Origin: Nakamurella flavida
Lineage (GTDB): Bacteria > Actinomycetota > Actinomycetes > Mycobacteriales > Nakamurellaceae
Length of the DNA: 64,000 nucleotides
Assembly (NCBI RefSeq): GCF_030811475.1
Contig: NZ_JAUSQV010000001.1
Span: forward strand, 3,359,001-3,423,000
Direction: 5' to 3'
The notes beneath the pieces are model-generated. The model did not search any database. It saw only the letters and a list, made by a program, of their open reading frames with translations, and was not told the DNA's origin. How positions within the stretch are numbered: position 1 is the stretch's first letter; the number at the start of each line of letters is the position of its first letter. The position numbers and the translations under genes were made by a program. This document shows positions 1 through 7,924 of the stretch, piece after piece.

Positions 1-46
1 GCGGCCGGATCGGTGCGTGCGGTGGCAGGATGGGAGGGTGAGCTCA

Positions 47-370
47 GTGGAGATCCCCGAGGTGATGGTTCCGGACCTGCCCGACGACGCCAGGCTGCTC
101 GACGTGCGCGAGGACGACGAGTGGGCAGCCGGGCACGCTCCCGGCGCCACGCACATCCCGATGACCGAGTTGGCCGGTCGGCTCGACGAGGTCCCCGAGG
201 GCGACCCGCTGTACGTGATCTGCCGTTCCGGTGGCCGTTCCGCGCGGGTGACCGCGTACCTGAACGGGCAGGGCTGGGACGCGGTCAACGTGGCCGGCGG
301 GATGGGCGTGTGGGCGGCGTCCGGTCGACCGCTCGTCGCCGAGGGCGATGCCACCCCCGAAGTGATCTGA
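47..370 (+). CDS. Rhodanese-like domain protein
   Basis: This 107-residue protein is a single rhodanese domain, a fold that carries sulfur as a persulfide on one cysteine. The active-site loop CRSGGRS is present with Cys59 as the acceptor, and the conserved LDVRE segment (residues 18-22) is intact. I chose the GTG at 47 because GGGAGGG at 32-38 lies eight bases upstream. In-frame GTG codons at 17 and 38 would add only ten or three residues. It has no signal peptide, so it is cytoplasmic. A stand-alone rhodanese can serve thiosulfate transfer or tRNA/cofactor sulfuration, and the neighbours do not say which. Confidence 0.9.
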   Translation: MEIPEVMVPDLPDDARLLDVREDDEWAAGHAPGATHIPMTELAGRLDEVPEGDPLYVICRSGGRSARVTAYLNGQGWDAVNVAGGMGVWAASGRPLVAEGDATPEVI

Positions 371-381
371 CCGGTAGCTCC

Positions 382-1479
382 ATGACGTCTCCGCAGGGAC
401 GCCCGGGCGGCGGTCACCTCGAGCCGGGCCGCTGTCCGCGGTGCGGGTGGGGGCACCCCGCCGGGCCGACGACCTGCCTGAACTGTGGAACACCGCTGCC
501 CCGGCTCCGCTGGGTCGCCCACCCCCCGCCGCTCCGCGAGTCGGCGCCCCGGCCGGCAGCACGACGACGGCGCTACAGCGGGCCGCCCGGCTACGGTCCC
601 TACCCACCGCGGTGGGGTTTCCCGGCCGCGGTCTGGGTGCCCGCCCCGGGAGAGGCTGCGCCCGCCGCCCCGTCCGTCCGGCGACTGCGGTTCGCCGCCG
701 TTATGGCGGTGACCACCGCCGTTCTCGCCGTGATCGCCGCCGGCGCCGAGGCCTGGCGGTTCGCCCTGCTGCTCGCCGGCCGGACCCAGGTGCTGTCCGG
801 TTCGGTCGTCCGGGTGAACGACGCCCTGGTCACCTCGGCCGGCCTGGTGCTGCTGGTCGCCGCGGTCGCCACCGCCGTGGCCGCCGTCCCCGTCCTGGTC
901 CGGCTGCACGGCGACGCCGCCCGGCGGTCCGGTCGACTCCCGTCACGACGCCCCGGCGAAGTGGCCGGGTGGCTGTTAGCTCCCGTCGCCAATCTCTACG
1001 GGGCCGGGGTGATCGTCGGCGAGATCGATGCTCGACTCATCGTGCGGGCGGCCGATCCGGAGCCACCCGGCGGTGCCCGCCCGTCCCGCCTGGTGTCGGT
1101 CTGGTGGGCCGCGTGGGTGCTGAACGGCGTTCTCGTCCTCGCCGCGCTCGTCCGTGGCTCCGCGGGCAGCCTCCAGGCCGTCGCCGACACGGTGGAGCTG
1201 CACGTCGCGGTGGACCTGACCGCCGCCCTGGTCGCCGGACTCGGCGCCGCCGTGCTCGGCCGCTTCGCCCGACTGCTCACTCCGGCCGGCCCGCCCCATC
1301 CCGGATGGCGCGTCGCGGATCCGGCGCCGACCCGCGCCGCGGCCGTCACGGCCGGCTCGCCGCGGGTCGCACCTCCAGCGATCGTCCACCCGTCCGTCGA
1401 CCACCCCGTCGGCGAGGGCGGTCCGGCGGGCCCACGGCCCGGACCCGTCCCCGCTGTCGGTGCACCCGGGGCCCCCTGA
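382..1479 (+). CDS. Zinc-ribbon membrane protein, DUF4328-like
   Basis: A 365-residue protein with a short N-terminal zinc ribbon (Cys18, Cys21, Cys32, Cys35), then a proline- and arginine-rich stretch and about four membrane segments between residues 105 and 300. The segment pairs around an amphipathic loop resemble DUF4328, an actinobacterial membrane family without an assigned function. The tail after residue 310 is low in complexity (Pro, Ala, Gly). The ATG at 382 starts 11 bases after the rhodanese stop, so the two may be co-transcribed. The 3' end overlaps slightly with longer readings of the next gene, but not with its preferred start at 1502. Function is unknown. Confidence 0.7.
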   Translation: MTSPQGRPGGGHLEPGRCPRCGWGHPAGPTTCLNCGTPLPRLRWVAHPPPLRESAPRPAARRRRYSGPPGYGPYPPRWGFPAAVWVPAPGEAAPAAPSVRRLRFAAVMAVTTAVLAVIAAGAEAWRFALLLAGRTQVLSGSVVRVNDALVTSAGLVLLVAAVATAVAAVPVLVRLHGDAARRSGRLPSRRPGEVAGWLLAPVANLYGAGVIVGEIDARLIVRAADPEPPGGARPSRLVSVWWAAWVLNGVLVLAALVRGSAGSLQAVADTVELHVAVDLTAALVAGLGAAVLGRFARLLTPAGPPHPGWRVADPAPTRAAAVTAGSPRVAPPAIVHPSVDHPVGEGGPAGPRPGPVPAVGAPGAP

Positions 1480-1488
1480 GCGGTCCGT

Positions 1489-1494
1489 TACCGT
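1489..1494 (+). promoter_or_regulatory. -10 hexamer for the SEC-C gene (leaderless)
   Basis: TACCGT ends seven bases before the GTG at 1502, the spacing expected when transcription starts on the start codon itself. It lies just after the preceding stop codon, so the SEC-C gene has its own promoter. Confidence 0.5.
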
Positions 1495-1501
1495 GGGGCA
1501 G

Positions 1502-2494
1502 GTGTCCAAGAAGACTGCGCGCCGTGCGGCCGCCTCCCCGGCGGGTTCCGCCACCCTGACGGCCGAGAGCCCCCGTCGTCCCTGTCCCTGCGGGTCCGGC
1601 CGCCGGTACAAGGCCTGCCACGGCGGGTCCGATCCGGCCGATCTCATCGTGTCCCGTCCGTTCGCCGGCCTGGCCGCCGAGACCGAGCTGATCGCCCTGC
1701 GCGAGTTCGTGCCGTCCGCGACCGCCCCGCTCACCCTGCGGGCCGCCGCGGCGTCGGCTGATGACGCCGCCGCGCCGGACGGTGCCGGCACGCTTCCCAC
1801 GCCGTCGGTCACCCTGGCCACCGTGCTGCCCGGTGCTGCCGCCGCCCTCACCCGCTCGGACGGTTCGGTGCTGCTGGGTCTGCAGGTGCAGACCCACTCC
1901 GGCGACCTGGCCCGTGACCTCGCCACCGCCCTGGAATGGGCGCTGGCCGCCGAGCCGTCGTCCGTCCTGGCCGTGGTCGGCCGGGCCACCCTCGGACCGC
2001 GGTGGGCCGATCTGGTGGTGGACGAGCCGTTGCAGGTCACCGTGCACGAGGACTTCGGCTGGTGGCTGGAGAGCGATCCGGAGCCCGGCAGCGAGGTGGC
2101 CGCGTCGCTCGAGCGGGCCAACGGCGCCGTGATGCCGAGCGCCAAGATCGCCGACCTCCCCGGCGCGTACTGGGTGGACACCGGCGACAAGGCGCATCTG
2201 CGCTGGGTCCGGCCCGAGGACGAGCAGACCCTGATGGCGGCACTGGCCCGGGTGGCCGCCGCCGGCGAGCTCGACCTGGGCGAGGGCACCCGGTACGTCG
2301 GGTCGTTCCGCGCCCACGGCTGCCTGGTCCCGGTGTGGGACCTCGACCGAGACGCGCACCCGTCGGAGTGGACCGAGCCGGTCCGCGCCTTCGCGGCACG
2401 CCTGGAGGTCGCCCTCGCCTCGGACGAACCGCTCACCGACGCCCAGCGGCGGGCCCGCGACGGCATCCTCGGGCGGCAGTTCACGCTGCGCTGA
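1502..2494 (+). CDS. SEC-C motif protein, DUF5926 family
   Basis: A 330-residue protein. An N-terminal basic segment is followed by a SEC-C zinc-binding motif, CPCGSGRRYKACH, with Cys28, Cys30, Cys39 and His40. The rest has no predicted membrane segment and matches the actinobacterial DUF5926 type as I know it. The SEC-C motif is also found at the C-terminus of SecA, where it binds zinc and contacts SecB or the ribosome, but this protein has no SecA ATPase domain. The start at 1502 is supported by a -10 hexamer seven bases upstream. An upstream GTG at 1460 would overlap the previous gene. Function is unknown. Confidence 0.8.
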   Translation: MSKKTARRAAASPAGSATLTAESPRRPCPCGSGRRYKACHGGSDPADLIVSRPFAGLAAETELIALREFVPSATAPLTLRAAAASADDAAAPDGAGTLPTPSVTLATVLPGAAAALTRSDGSVLLGLQVQTHSGDLARDLATALEWALAAEPSSVLAVVGRATLGPRWADLVVDEPLQVTVHEDFGWWLESDPEPGSEVAASLERANGAVMPSAKIADLPGAYWVDTGDKAHLRWVRPEDEQTLMAALARVAAAGELDLGEGTRYVGSFRAHGCLVPVWDLDRDAHPSEWTEPVRAFAARLEVALASDEPLTDAQRRARDGILGRQFTLR

Positions 2495-2541
2495 TCGGTC
2501 ACCGGTCCGGGCGCGGGTCGGTCGGTCCGGGGGTGTCGCTC

Positions 2542-2547
2542 TAGGCT
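2542..2547 (+). promoter_or_regulatory. -10 hexamer for the DUF4432 gene (leaderless)
   Basis: TAGGCT ends seven bases before the ATG at 2555. The GAGG between them could also act as a weak ribosome binding site, so leaderless initiation is likely but not certain. Confidence 0.5.
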
Positions 2548-2554
2548 CCCGAGG

Positions 2555-3574
2555 ATGACCGACCCCGCCGGCTGGACCGCCGCCCATCTCGCCGACCGCG
2601 TCACGGACCTGCGTCAGGTCGCCCGCGCCGACGAGTACACCCTGGCCGACGGCGGCCGGCGGATCCGGCTGAGCGCCGCACGGGGATTCGACGTCGAGAT
2701 CCTGCCGGACCGCGGGTTCGACCTCGGTGCAGTCGCCTACGACGGGGTGCCGCTGGGGTTCTGCACCCCGGCGATCCGCACCCCGGCCGTGCCGGACGGA
2801 TCCGACGAGCAGTTCGCCCGCCGGTTCGGCGCCGGCCTGCTCACCACCTGCGGGCTGGACAGCTACGGACTGCCCACGCAGGACGCCGGTCAGCACCTCC
2901 CGCAGCACGGTCGCGCCGCCGACCTGTCCGCCCACGAGGTGGCGGTGCGGACGGAATGGGTGGACGGGGCCTACCGGCTCACCGCGTCCGGCCGGATGCG
3001 CCAGTGGCGGCTGGTGGGCGAGGACCTCGACTGGCGGCGCACCGTCTCGATCGACCTCGGTGGTGACACGCTCGTCATCACCGATGCGGTGACCAACCAG
3101 GGGCGCACCCGGTGGCCGCACATGATGCTGTACCACCTCAACCTCGGCTTTCCGATGCTCGACGGGACGAGCACCATCGAGGTCTCCCGGCCGGGGCCGC
3201 CGGAGGAGCCGACACCGCGCGACGAGACCGCCCGCGGCGGCCTGGGCACCTGGTCGCGGTTCCCGGAGCCGCTGCCCGGCGAGCCCGAGCAGGTGTTCCG
3301 GCACGACCTGCCCACCGACCGCCCCGGCGAGGTCACCGTCACCACCCCGTCCATCGGCCGCGCCCTGACCGTGCAGGTCGACCCGGCCCAGTTGCCGTAC
3401 GTGTTCCAGTGGCGCTCCGCCCGGGCCGGTCTCTACGCCCTGGGCATCGAACCGGGCAACGTGCCGACCATGGACGGCCGCGCGGTCGCCCGCGCCGCGG
3501 GAGTGCTGCCGTACCTGGAGCCGGGGGAGCGGGCCGACTACCGGGTCGGGGTCCGGATCACCCCGGCGGGCTGA
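2555..3574 (+). CDS. Aldose epimerase-fold protein, DUF4432 family
   Basis: A 339-residue cytoplasmic protein that looks like the galactose-mutarotase superfamily, DUF4432 branch. Sequence features include a conserved N-terminal ILPDRGFDLG segment (about residues 49-58), the MMLYHLNLGFPM segment near residue 190 whose histidine is a likely sugar-binding residue, and an FQWRSAR segment near 285. DUF4432 proteins bind or epimerise sugars or sugar phosphates, and the true substrate is unknown. It stands alone: the next gene is convergent, ten bases away. Confidence 0.8.
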   Translation: MTDPAGWTAAHLADRVTDLRQVARADEYTLADGGRRIRLSAARGFDVEILPDRGFDLGAVAYDGVPLGFCTPAIRTPAVPDGSDEQFARRFGAGLLTTCGLDSYGLPTQDAGQHLPQHGRAADLSAHEVAVRTEWVDGAYRLTASGRMRQWRLVGEDLDWRRTVSIDLGGDTLVITDAVTNQGRTRWPHMMLYHLNLGFPMLDGTSTIEVSRPGPPEEPTPRDETARGGLGTWSRFPEPLPGEPEQVFRHDLPTDRPGEVTVTTPSIGRALTVQVDPAQLPYVFQWRSARAGLYALGIEPGNVPTMDGRAVARAAGVLPYLEPGERADYRVGVRITPAG

Positions 3575-3584
3575 GCGGGCGCGA

Positions 3585-4382
3585 TCACGGCAGCCAGCTG
3601 ACGTGGTTCTTCAGCAGCGCGTACCCGACGAACGAGACCACGTCGAGCAGGGTGTGCGCGATGACCAGCGGCCAGATGCGGCCCCACCGGCGGTAGGCGT
3701 AGCCGAACACCACGCCCATGATCGCGTTGCCGAGGAAGCCGCCGAACCCCTGGTAGAGGTGGTAGCTGCCGCGCAGCACGGCACTGCTCGCGATGGCCAC
3801 CCAGGGGCGGACGCCCAGCTGGTCCAGGCGGGTCAGCAGGTATCCGACGACGAGGATCTCCTCCAGGAAACCGTTCTCGAAGGCGGTGAAGACGAGTACC
3901 GGGATGCGCCACCAGGTGTCGTCCAGGGTGGTGACCGCGACGGTCAGGTTGATGCCGATGGCCACGGCGACGAGATAGAAGGCCAGACCCGGGATTCCGA
4001 TCGCGGCGGCCAGTCCCACCCCGGCCAGCGCATCCTTCCCCGGGCGGGTGCGGTCCAGGCCGAGCCGGGTCCGCAGGTTCACCCCGGCCCGCCAGAGCAG
4101 GTACAGCCCGAGCCCGCCCCAGGCCACACCGCGGACGACCAGCGCCAGTTGGATGAACAGGTCCAGCAGCGGGACCTCGGCCCGCTGCACCACGATCGAG
4201 ACGCTCTGCTGGGCGAGCGGCTGCTCCTTCTGCAGCGAGTCGATCAGCTGCAGCAGGGCCAGGATCCCGCTGCTGCCCAGGGTGACCAGGAAGACCAGGG
4301 CGATCTCGATGCGGATCGACCGGGCGGTCTCCGGACGCGGGGTCAGCGCCCCGGGCGGCGCGGGGGAGGGTGGGCTCGTCAT
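3585..4382 (-). CDS. CPBP family intramembrane metalloprotease
   Basis: A 265-residue polytopic membrane protein with about seven hydrophobic segments. The C-terminal half carries the Abi/CAAX protease signature: a glutamate pair in FLEEILVVGYLL (near residue 165), the Arg-Gly-x-x-His arrangement in LRGSYHLYQG and a His-Thr pair in VIAHTLLDVV. These are the conserved active-site elements of the CPBP family (CAAX proteases and bacteriocin-processing enzymes). I used the ATG at 4382. A longer in-frame reading back to 4499 would add a proline-rich stretch and overlap the pheA promoter. The substrate is unknown. Confidence 0.88.
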   Translation of the reverse strand: MTSPPSPAPPGALTPRPETARSIRIEIALVFLVTLGSSGILALLQLIDSLQKEQPLAQQSVSIVVQRAEVPLLDLFIQLALVVRGVAWGGLGLYLLWRAGVNLRTRLGLDRTRPGKDALAGVGLAAAIGIPGLAFYLVAVAIGINLTVAVTTLDDTWWRIPVLVFTAFENGFLEEILVVGYLLTRLDQLGVRPWVAIASSAVLRGSYHLYQGFGGFLGNAIMGVVFGYAYRRWGRIWPLVIAHTLLDVVSFVGYALLKNHVSWLP

Positions 4383-4509
4383 GGCGACCACCAGGGTAGG
4401 CGCGGGCCCGTGTGAGCCGGATGGGAACGGCCGGGGCGGTGGGCAGGGCCGGTCCCCTTCCCGCGCCCCCGTCCGAGCGGCGGGCGACAGCGGCGTCACG
4501 GACGCTGAC

Positions 4510-4515
4510 TAGGGT
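4510..4515 (+). promoter_or_regulatory. -10 hexamer for pheA (leaderless)
   Basis: TAGGGT ends seven bases before the GTG start of pheA at 4523. It supports that start over longer in-frame readings. Confidence 0.55.
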
Positions 4516-4522
4516 GGGCCGG

Positions 4523-5458
4523 GTGACGAGCACGGTGCGCTGGGCCTATCTCGGGCCCGAGGGCACCTTCACCGAGCAGGCCGCCTGCGAGCTGGCGTCC
4601 ACCCTCCCCGAGCCTCCCGAGCTGGTCTCCGCCGCCGGTGTCTCGGCCGCTCTGGCCGCCCTGCGATCCGGTGAGGTGGAGGCCGCGTGCGTCCCCCTGG
4701 AGAGCTCCGTCGAGGGCGCCGTCCCCCTCACCCAGGACGAGCTGATCCACGGCGCGCCGTTGATGATCGTGGCTGAGGCCTACGTGCCGGTGACCTTCGA
4801 CCTGCTCGTCCGCGCCGGCACCTCGCTGGACGACGTCCGCACCGTCGGGGCCCATCCGCACGGACTCGCCCAGATCCGGGGGTGGCTCGCCGACCGGCTT
4901 CCCGCGGCACAGACGGTGGTGCACGCGTCGAACGCCGCGGCCGCCGCCGCGGTGGCCGCCGGCGAGCTCGACGCCGCCGCCGCCGCACCCGTCGCGGCCG
5001 ACACCTACGGACTGATCGCCGCGGCCCGGGACATCGGTGACGTGCGTGACGCGGTCACCCGGTTCGTGCTGCTGCGGCGCCCCGGGCCGCCGCCCGCCCC
5101 GACCGGCAACGACCGCACGTCGATGATGCTGTCCGTCGACAACGAACCCGGAGCCCTGCTGGCCGTACTCAGCGAATTCGCCACCCGCGGCGTCAACCTC
5201 ACGCGGCTGGAGTCCCGTCCCACCCGGAACGGCCTGGGGGACTACGTGTTCCTGGTCGACGCCGAGGGGCACATCGCCGATCCGGCGCTGGCCGACGTGG
5301 CCGCCGCGCTCACCCGCCGCGGTGCCCTCCCGCGCCTGCTGGGTTCCTATGCCCGCCGCTCCGGGGCCGCGGCCCCCGCGGCGCGCTACGCCACGGACTC
5401 CGCCTACGCCGCTGCCGCCCGCACGGTGGCGCAGTGGCAGAACGGAGCCTGGTCATGA
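4523..5458 (+). CDS. pheA: Prephenate dehydratase
   Basis: Converts prephenate to phenylpyruvate, the committed step of phenylalanine synthesis in the cytoplasm. The 311-residue protein starts with YLGPEGTF (residues 9-16) and has the catalytic Thr-Arg-Phe motif in AVTRFVLL near residue 177. From about 200 to 285 it has an ACT regulatory domain with the NEPGALL (near 205-211) and ESRP (near 229-232) motifs that bind phenylalanine for feedback inhibition. There is no chorismate mutase domain, so it is the monofunctional type usual in Actinobacteria. The stop codon overlaps the start of the next gene by four bases (ATGA), so translation of the two is coupled. Confidence 0.96.
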   Translation: MTSTVRWAYLGPEGTFTEQAACELASTLPEPPELVSAAGVSAALAALRSGEVEAACVPLESSVEGAVPLTQDELIHGAPLMIVAEAYVPVTFDLLVRAGTSLDDVRTVGAHPHGLAQIRGWLADRLPAAQTVVHASNAAAAAAVAAGELDAAAAAPVAADTYGLIAAARDIGDVRDAVTRFVLLRRPGPPPAPTGNDRTSMMLSVDNEPGALLAVLSEFATRGVNLTRLESRPTRNGLGDYVFLVDAEGHIADPALADVAAALTRRGALPRLLGSYARRSGAAAPAARYATDSAYAAAARTVAQWQNGAWS

Positions 5459-6132
5459 CCCGCCTGCTGCTCATCCGGCACGGCCAGACGCCGGGCAACG
5501 TCGCCGGTCAGCTCGACACCGAGGTCCCCGGCCCGCCGCTCACCGAGCTGGGCGTCGAGCAGGCCGAGGCCGTCGCGGAGGTCCTGGGCCGCGAGCTGAT
5601 CACCTCGCTCCATGCGTCCTCCCAGCTGCGGGCCCAGCAGACGGCCGCGCCGCTGGCCCGGGTCCACGGTCTGCCGGTGCTCGTCGACGACGACCTGCGG
5701 GAGGTCTCCGCCGGCGACTGGGTCATGCGCAGCGACGACGAGGCCGTGCAGGGTTATCTCGACGTGCTGCACACCTGGATGACCGGCGACCACGAGCGGC
5801 GCATGCCCGGCGGCCCCAGCGGGACCGAGTTCCTGGCCCGGTACGACGCCGCGGTGCGTCGGGTGACCGCGGGGACGGCACCGGGGGACACGGTCGCCGT
5901 GGTCAGCCACGGCGCGGCGATCCGGGTGTGGGCCACGGTGCGTGGACTCAACGTGGACGCCGACTTCGGCATCCGGAACCGGTTGCCCAACACCGGGGTG
6001 GTCGCCCTGGAGGCCGACCCGGCCGGCGGCTGGATGATCGACACCTGGCTCGGGCAGCCGCTCGGCGGCCCGGCGGTGGACGACCCGGACGGCGAGGGCC
6101 CGGCGGGCGAACCGTCCACCGACCCGTTCTGA
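5455..6132 (+). CDS. Histidine phosphatase family protein
   Basis: A 225-residue member of the phosphoglycerate-mutase/acid-phosphatase superfamily. The catalytic RHG triad (Arg8, His9, Gly10) is in LLLIRHGQTPGN, and the second histidine is in VVSHGAA near residue 151. The ATG at 5455 overlaps the pheA stop as ATGA, so it forms an operon with pheA and is probably translationally coupled. The C-terminal 30 residues are acidic and proline-rich, probably disordered. Pairing of a histidine phosphatase with pheA is common in actinomycetes, but the substrate cannot be told from sequence. A small-molecule phosphatase is more likely than a glycolytic mutase. Confidence 0.92.
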   Translation: MTRLLLIRHGQTPGNVAGQLDTEVPGPPLTELGVEQAEAVAEVLGRELITSLHASSQLRAQQTAAPLARVHGLPVLVDDDLREVSAGDWVMRSDDEAVQGYLDVLHTWMTGDHERRMPGGPSGTEFLARYDAAVRRVTAGTAPGDTVAVVSHGAAIRVWATVRGLNVDADFGIRNRLPNTGVVALEADPAGGWMIDTWLGQPLGGPAVDDPDGEGPAGEPSTDPF

Positions 6133-6152
6133 GGGCCCCTCACACCGGGAAC

Positions 6153-6304
6153 GGACGCGCCCCCGATCTGCGGACGCACCCCCGATCTGCGGACGCGCCC
6201 CCGTTGCGTGAACGCGCCTGCGATCAGAGGACGCGCTCCCGTTGTGTGAACGCGCCTGCGATCTGCGGACGCGCCCCCGTTGCGTGAACGCGCCTGCGAT
6301 CAGA
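6153..6304. repeat. Eight head-to-tail 19-bp repeats
   Basis: Eight consecutive units of exactly 19 bp fill 152 bp of a 237-bp intergenic space. The first is GGACGCGCCCCCGATCTGC. Units alternate between a form beginning GGACGCG and ending in CCGTTGCGT and a form GAACGCGCCTGCGATCAGA. The order is A, A, B, C, B', C', B, C, where units 3 and 7 are identical and units 4 and 8 are identical. Because 19 is not a multiple of three, the array does not encode a repeated peptide. There are no spacers, so it is not CRISPR. It lies between two convergent genes. Confidence 0.9.
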
Positions 6305-6369
6305 GGGTCGAACGACAAGTCCGGGCGCGTGTGATCCTGCCGCCCGGACGGCCCCGACCGGGGGACCCG

Positions 6370-7326
6370 TCAGTCCAGTTCGGCGGCCCAGGGCGGGTTC
6401 GCCCCGGCGCGTGAGCAGTTGATCGCCGAGACGCGCGAGGCGAAGGTGAGCGCGGCGGTCAGGCCTTCGAGGTCCAGCCGATCGAGCCGCCCGCCCAGGT
6501 GCCCGTTCTCGGCCAGGTGGTGCAGCAGCCCGCCCTGGAACGAGTCGCCGGCGCCGACCGTGTCGACCAGGGTGGTCGGGGCGATGGGCACCCGCACCTG
6601 TTCCCCGCGCAGCGAGGCCACCGCGCCCTCGGCCCCCAGGCTGACGATGGCCAGCACGACCCCCTGCTGGTGCAGGTGGTCGAGGCAGCGTTCCGGTGTC
6701 CAGCCCGGCCAGAGCAGCTCCAGGTCGTCCTCGGACAGCCGCACCAGGTCGGCCAGGCCCACCCACCGGTCGATGTTCTGCCGGTAGTCCTCGACCGGGA
6801 CGAGCAGCGGCCGCAGGTTGGGGTCCACCGAGGTGGTCATCCGCTCCCGCGCCCGGCCCAGCAGGTCCTCGATGGCGCGTCCCGAGGGCTGCAGGGCCAG
6901 GGCCAGCGATCCGGTGTGCACGGCCACCGGGGCGCCGGTGCCGGCCGGGAAGGGGCCGTCGACGACGGGGGCCAGGGTCTCCGGCGTCCACGCCCAGTCG
7001 GCGGTGCCCTCCACGTAGAACTCGTAGGACGCCGCACCCGAGGCGTCCAGGCGGGCGATCGCCAGGGAGGCCGCCTCGGTCGCGGTCTCCGCCGCGGACA
7101 GGTCGACCTTCGACTCCTCCAGCTTGGCCCGGCACAGCGCGCCGAGGGCGCCGCCGGAGATGCGCGCGCCGAACCGGGCGTGGGTGCCCAGCCGGGACAG
7201 GGCCGTCGCGGTGTTCGCCGGCCCGCCGCCCGGGTGGACGGTCAGCCGCGCCACCCCGTCGGAGATCCCGTCGGCGGGCAGGACGGCATCGGCGATGATC
7301 TCCCCGATGACGGCGATCGTCGGCAT
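6370..7326 (-). CDS. PfkB family carbohydrate kinase, probably fructokinase
   Basis: A 318-residue ribokinase-fold sugar kinase. The N-terminal glycine-rich sugar-binding motif HPGGGPANTA is near residue 31, and the C-terminal catalytic and anion-hole motif DTVGAGDSFQGG is near residues 252-263, with Asp as the general base. The overall pattern (VIGEIIAD start, NPP near the end) is closest to bacterial fructokinases, but the sugar is inferred only from family resemblance. GAGGAG lies just upstream of the ATG at 7326. It is a single gene, convergent with the phosphatase across the 19-bp repeat array, and no sugar transporter lies beside it. Confidence 0.88.
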   Translation of the reverse strand: MPTIAVIGEIIADAVLPADGISDGVARLTVHPGGGPANTATALSRLGTHARFGARISGGALGALCRAKLEESKVDLSAAETATEAASLAIARLDASGAASYEFYVEGTADWAWTPETLAPVVDGPFPAGTGAPVAVHTGSLALALQPSGRAIEDLLGRARERMTTSVDPNLRPLLVPVEDYRQNIDRWVGLADLVRLSEDDLELLWPGWTPERCLDHLHQQGVVLAIVSLGAEGAVASLRGEQVRVPIAPTTLVDTVGAGDSFQGGLLHHLAENGHLGGRLDRLDLEGLTAALTFASRVSAINCSRAGANPPWAAELD

Positions 7327-7494
7327 GGTTCTCCTCAACAGGTGGGGCGCATCCGGTGTCGTGTCTGGCCGGACCACGGCGGCACGGGTCCGGGACGAGC
7401 CGGCCCGCACCTCGTGGTCCGGTCCGCGGAGCGTAGTGGGGTCGGGGGTGGTCCCGCCGGGCGGCCGGTCCGGGACCGGCCGCGCCTGCCGGGG

Positions 7495-7842
7495 TCAGCC
7501 CCAGCCGAGTTCGTCCAGCCGGTCGTCGTCGATGCCGAAGTGGTGGGCGATCTCGTGGATGACCGTGGTCGCCACCTGCTCGCGGGCGGCCTCCGGGTCG
7601 GCCGCGTGGGCCAGGATCGGGGTGCGGTAGATGGTGATGGTGTCCGGCAGGTACCCCGAGTACGACGAGGTCCGTTCGGTCAGGGCCACCCCGTGGTAGA
7701 GCCCGTACAGGTTCTCGGTGGGGTGGTGGTCCTCGACCAGGACGACCACGTTGTCCATGGTGGCGGTGAAGCGGTCGGGGATGAGGTCCAGTGCCTCGGA
7801 GACCAGGACGTCGAACTCGGCGCGGGTCATGCTGACAGCCAT
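7495..7842 (-). CDS. Metallopeptidase family protein (zincin-like)
   Basis: A 115-residue minimal zincin-like protein. The extended zinc motif HExxHxxGxxD is present as HEIAHHFGIDD (His96, Glu97, His100, Gly103, Asp106), giving a complete metal site and catalytic glutamate. This family (actinobacterial acetone-carboxylase-like or TTHA0227-like zincins) is widespread and poorly characterised. It has no signal peptide. I take the ATG at 7842 because CACTAT lies six bases upstream. An ATG at 7830 is the alternative and would remove four residues. It is divergent from serS with about 80 bp between. Confidence 0.85.
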   Translation of the reverse strand: MAVSMTRAEFDVLVSEALDLIPDRFTATMDNVVVLVEDHHPTENLYGLYHGVALTERTSSYSGYLPDTITIYRTPILAHAADPEAAREQVATTVIHEIAHHFGIDDDRLDELGWG

Positions 7843-7911
7843 GCATCCATAGTGCCGGGCGCGCGGTGCCCGGCGGGTGAACGGCCGCCCGGAGCGCCCG
7901 CCGGCCGGGGT

Positions 7912-7917
7912 TAGAGT
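7912..7917 (+). promoter_or_regulatory. -10 hexamer for serS (leaderless)
   Basis: TAGAGT ends seven bases before the GTG at 7925. I see no T-box leader, and there is no room for one if the transcript is leaderless. Confidence 0.55.
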
Positions 7918-7924
7918 CTGGGCC

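Noticed and set aside
6153-6304. CRISPR array
   Set aside because: The repeats are contiguous with no spacers, and no cas gene is near.
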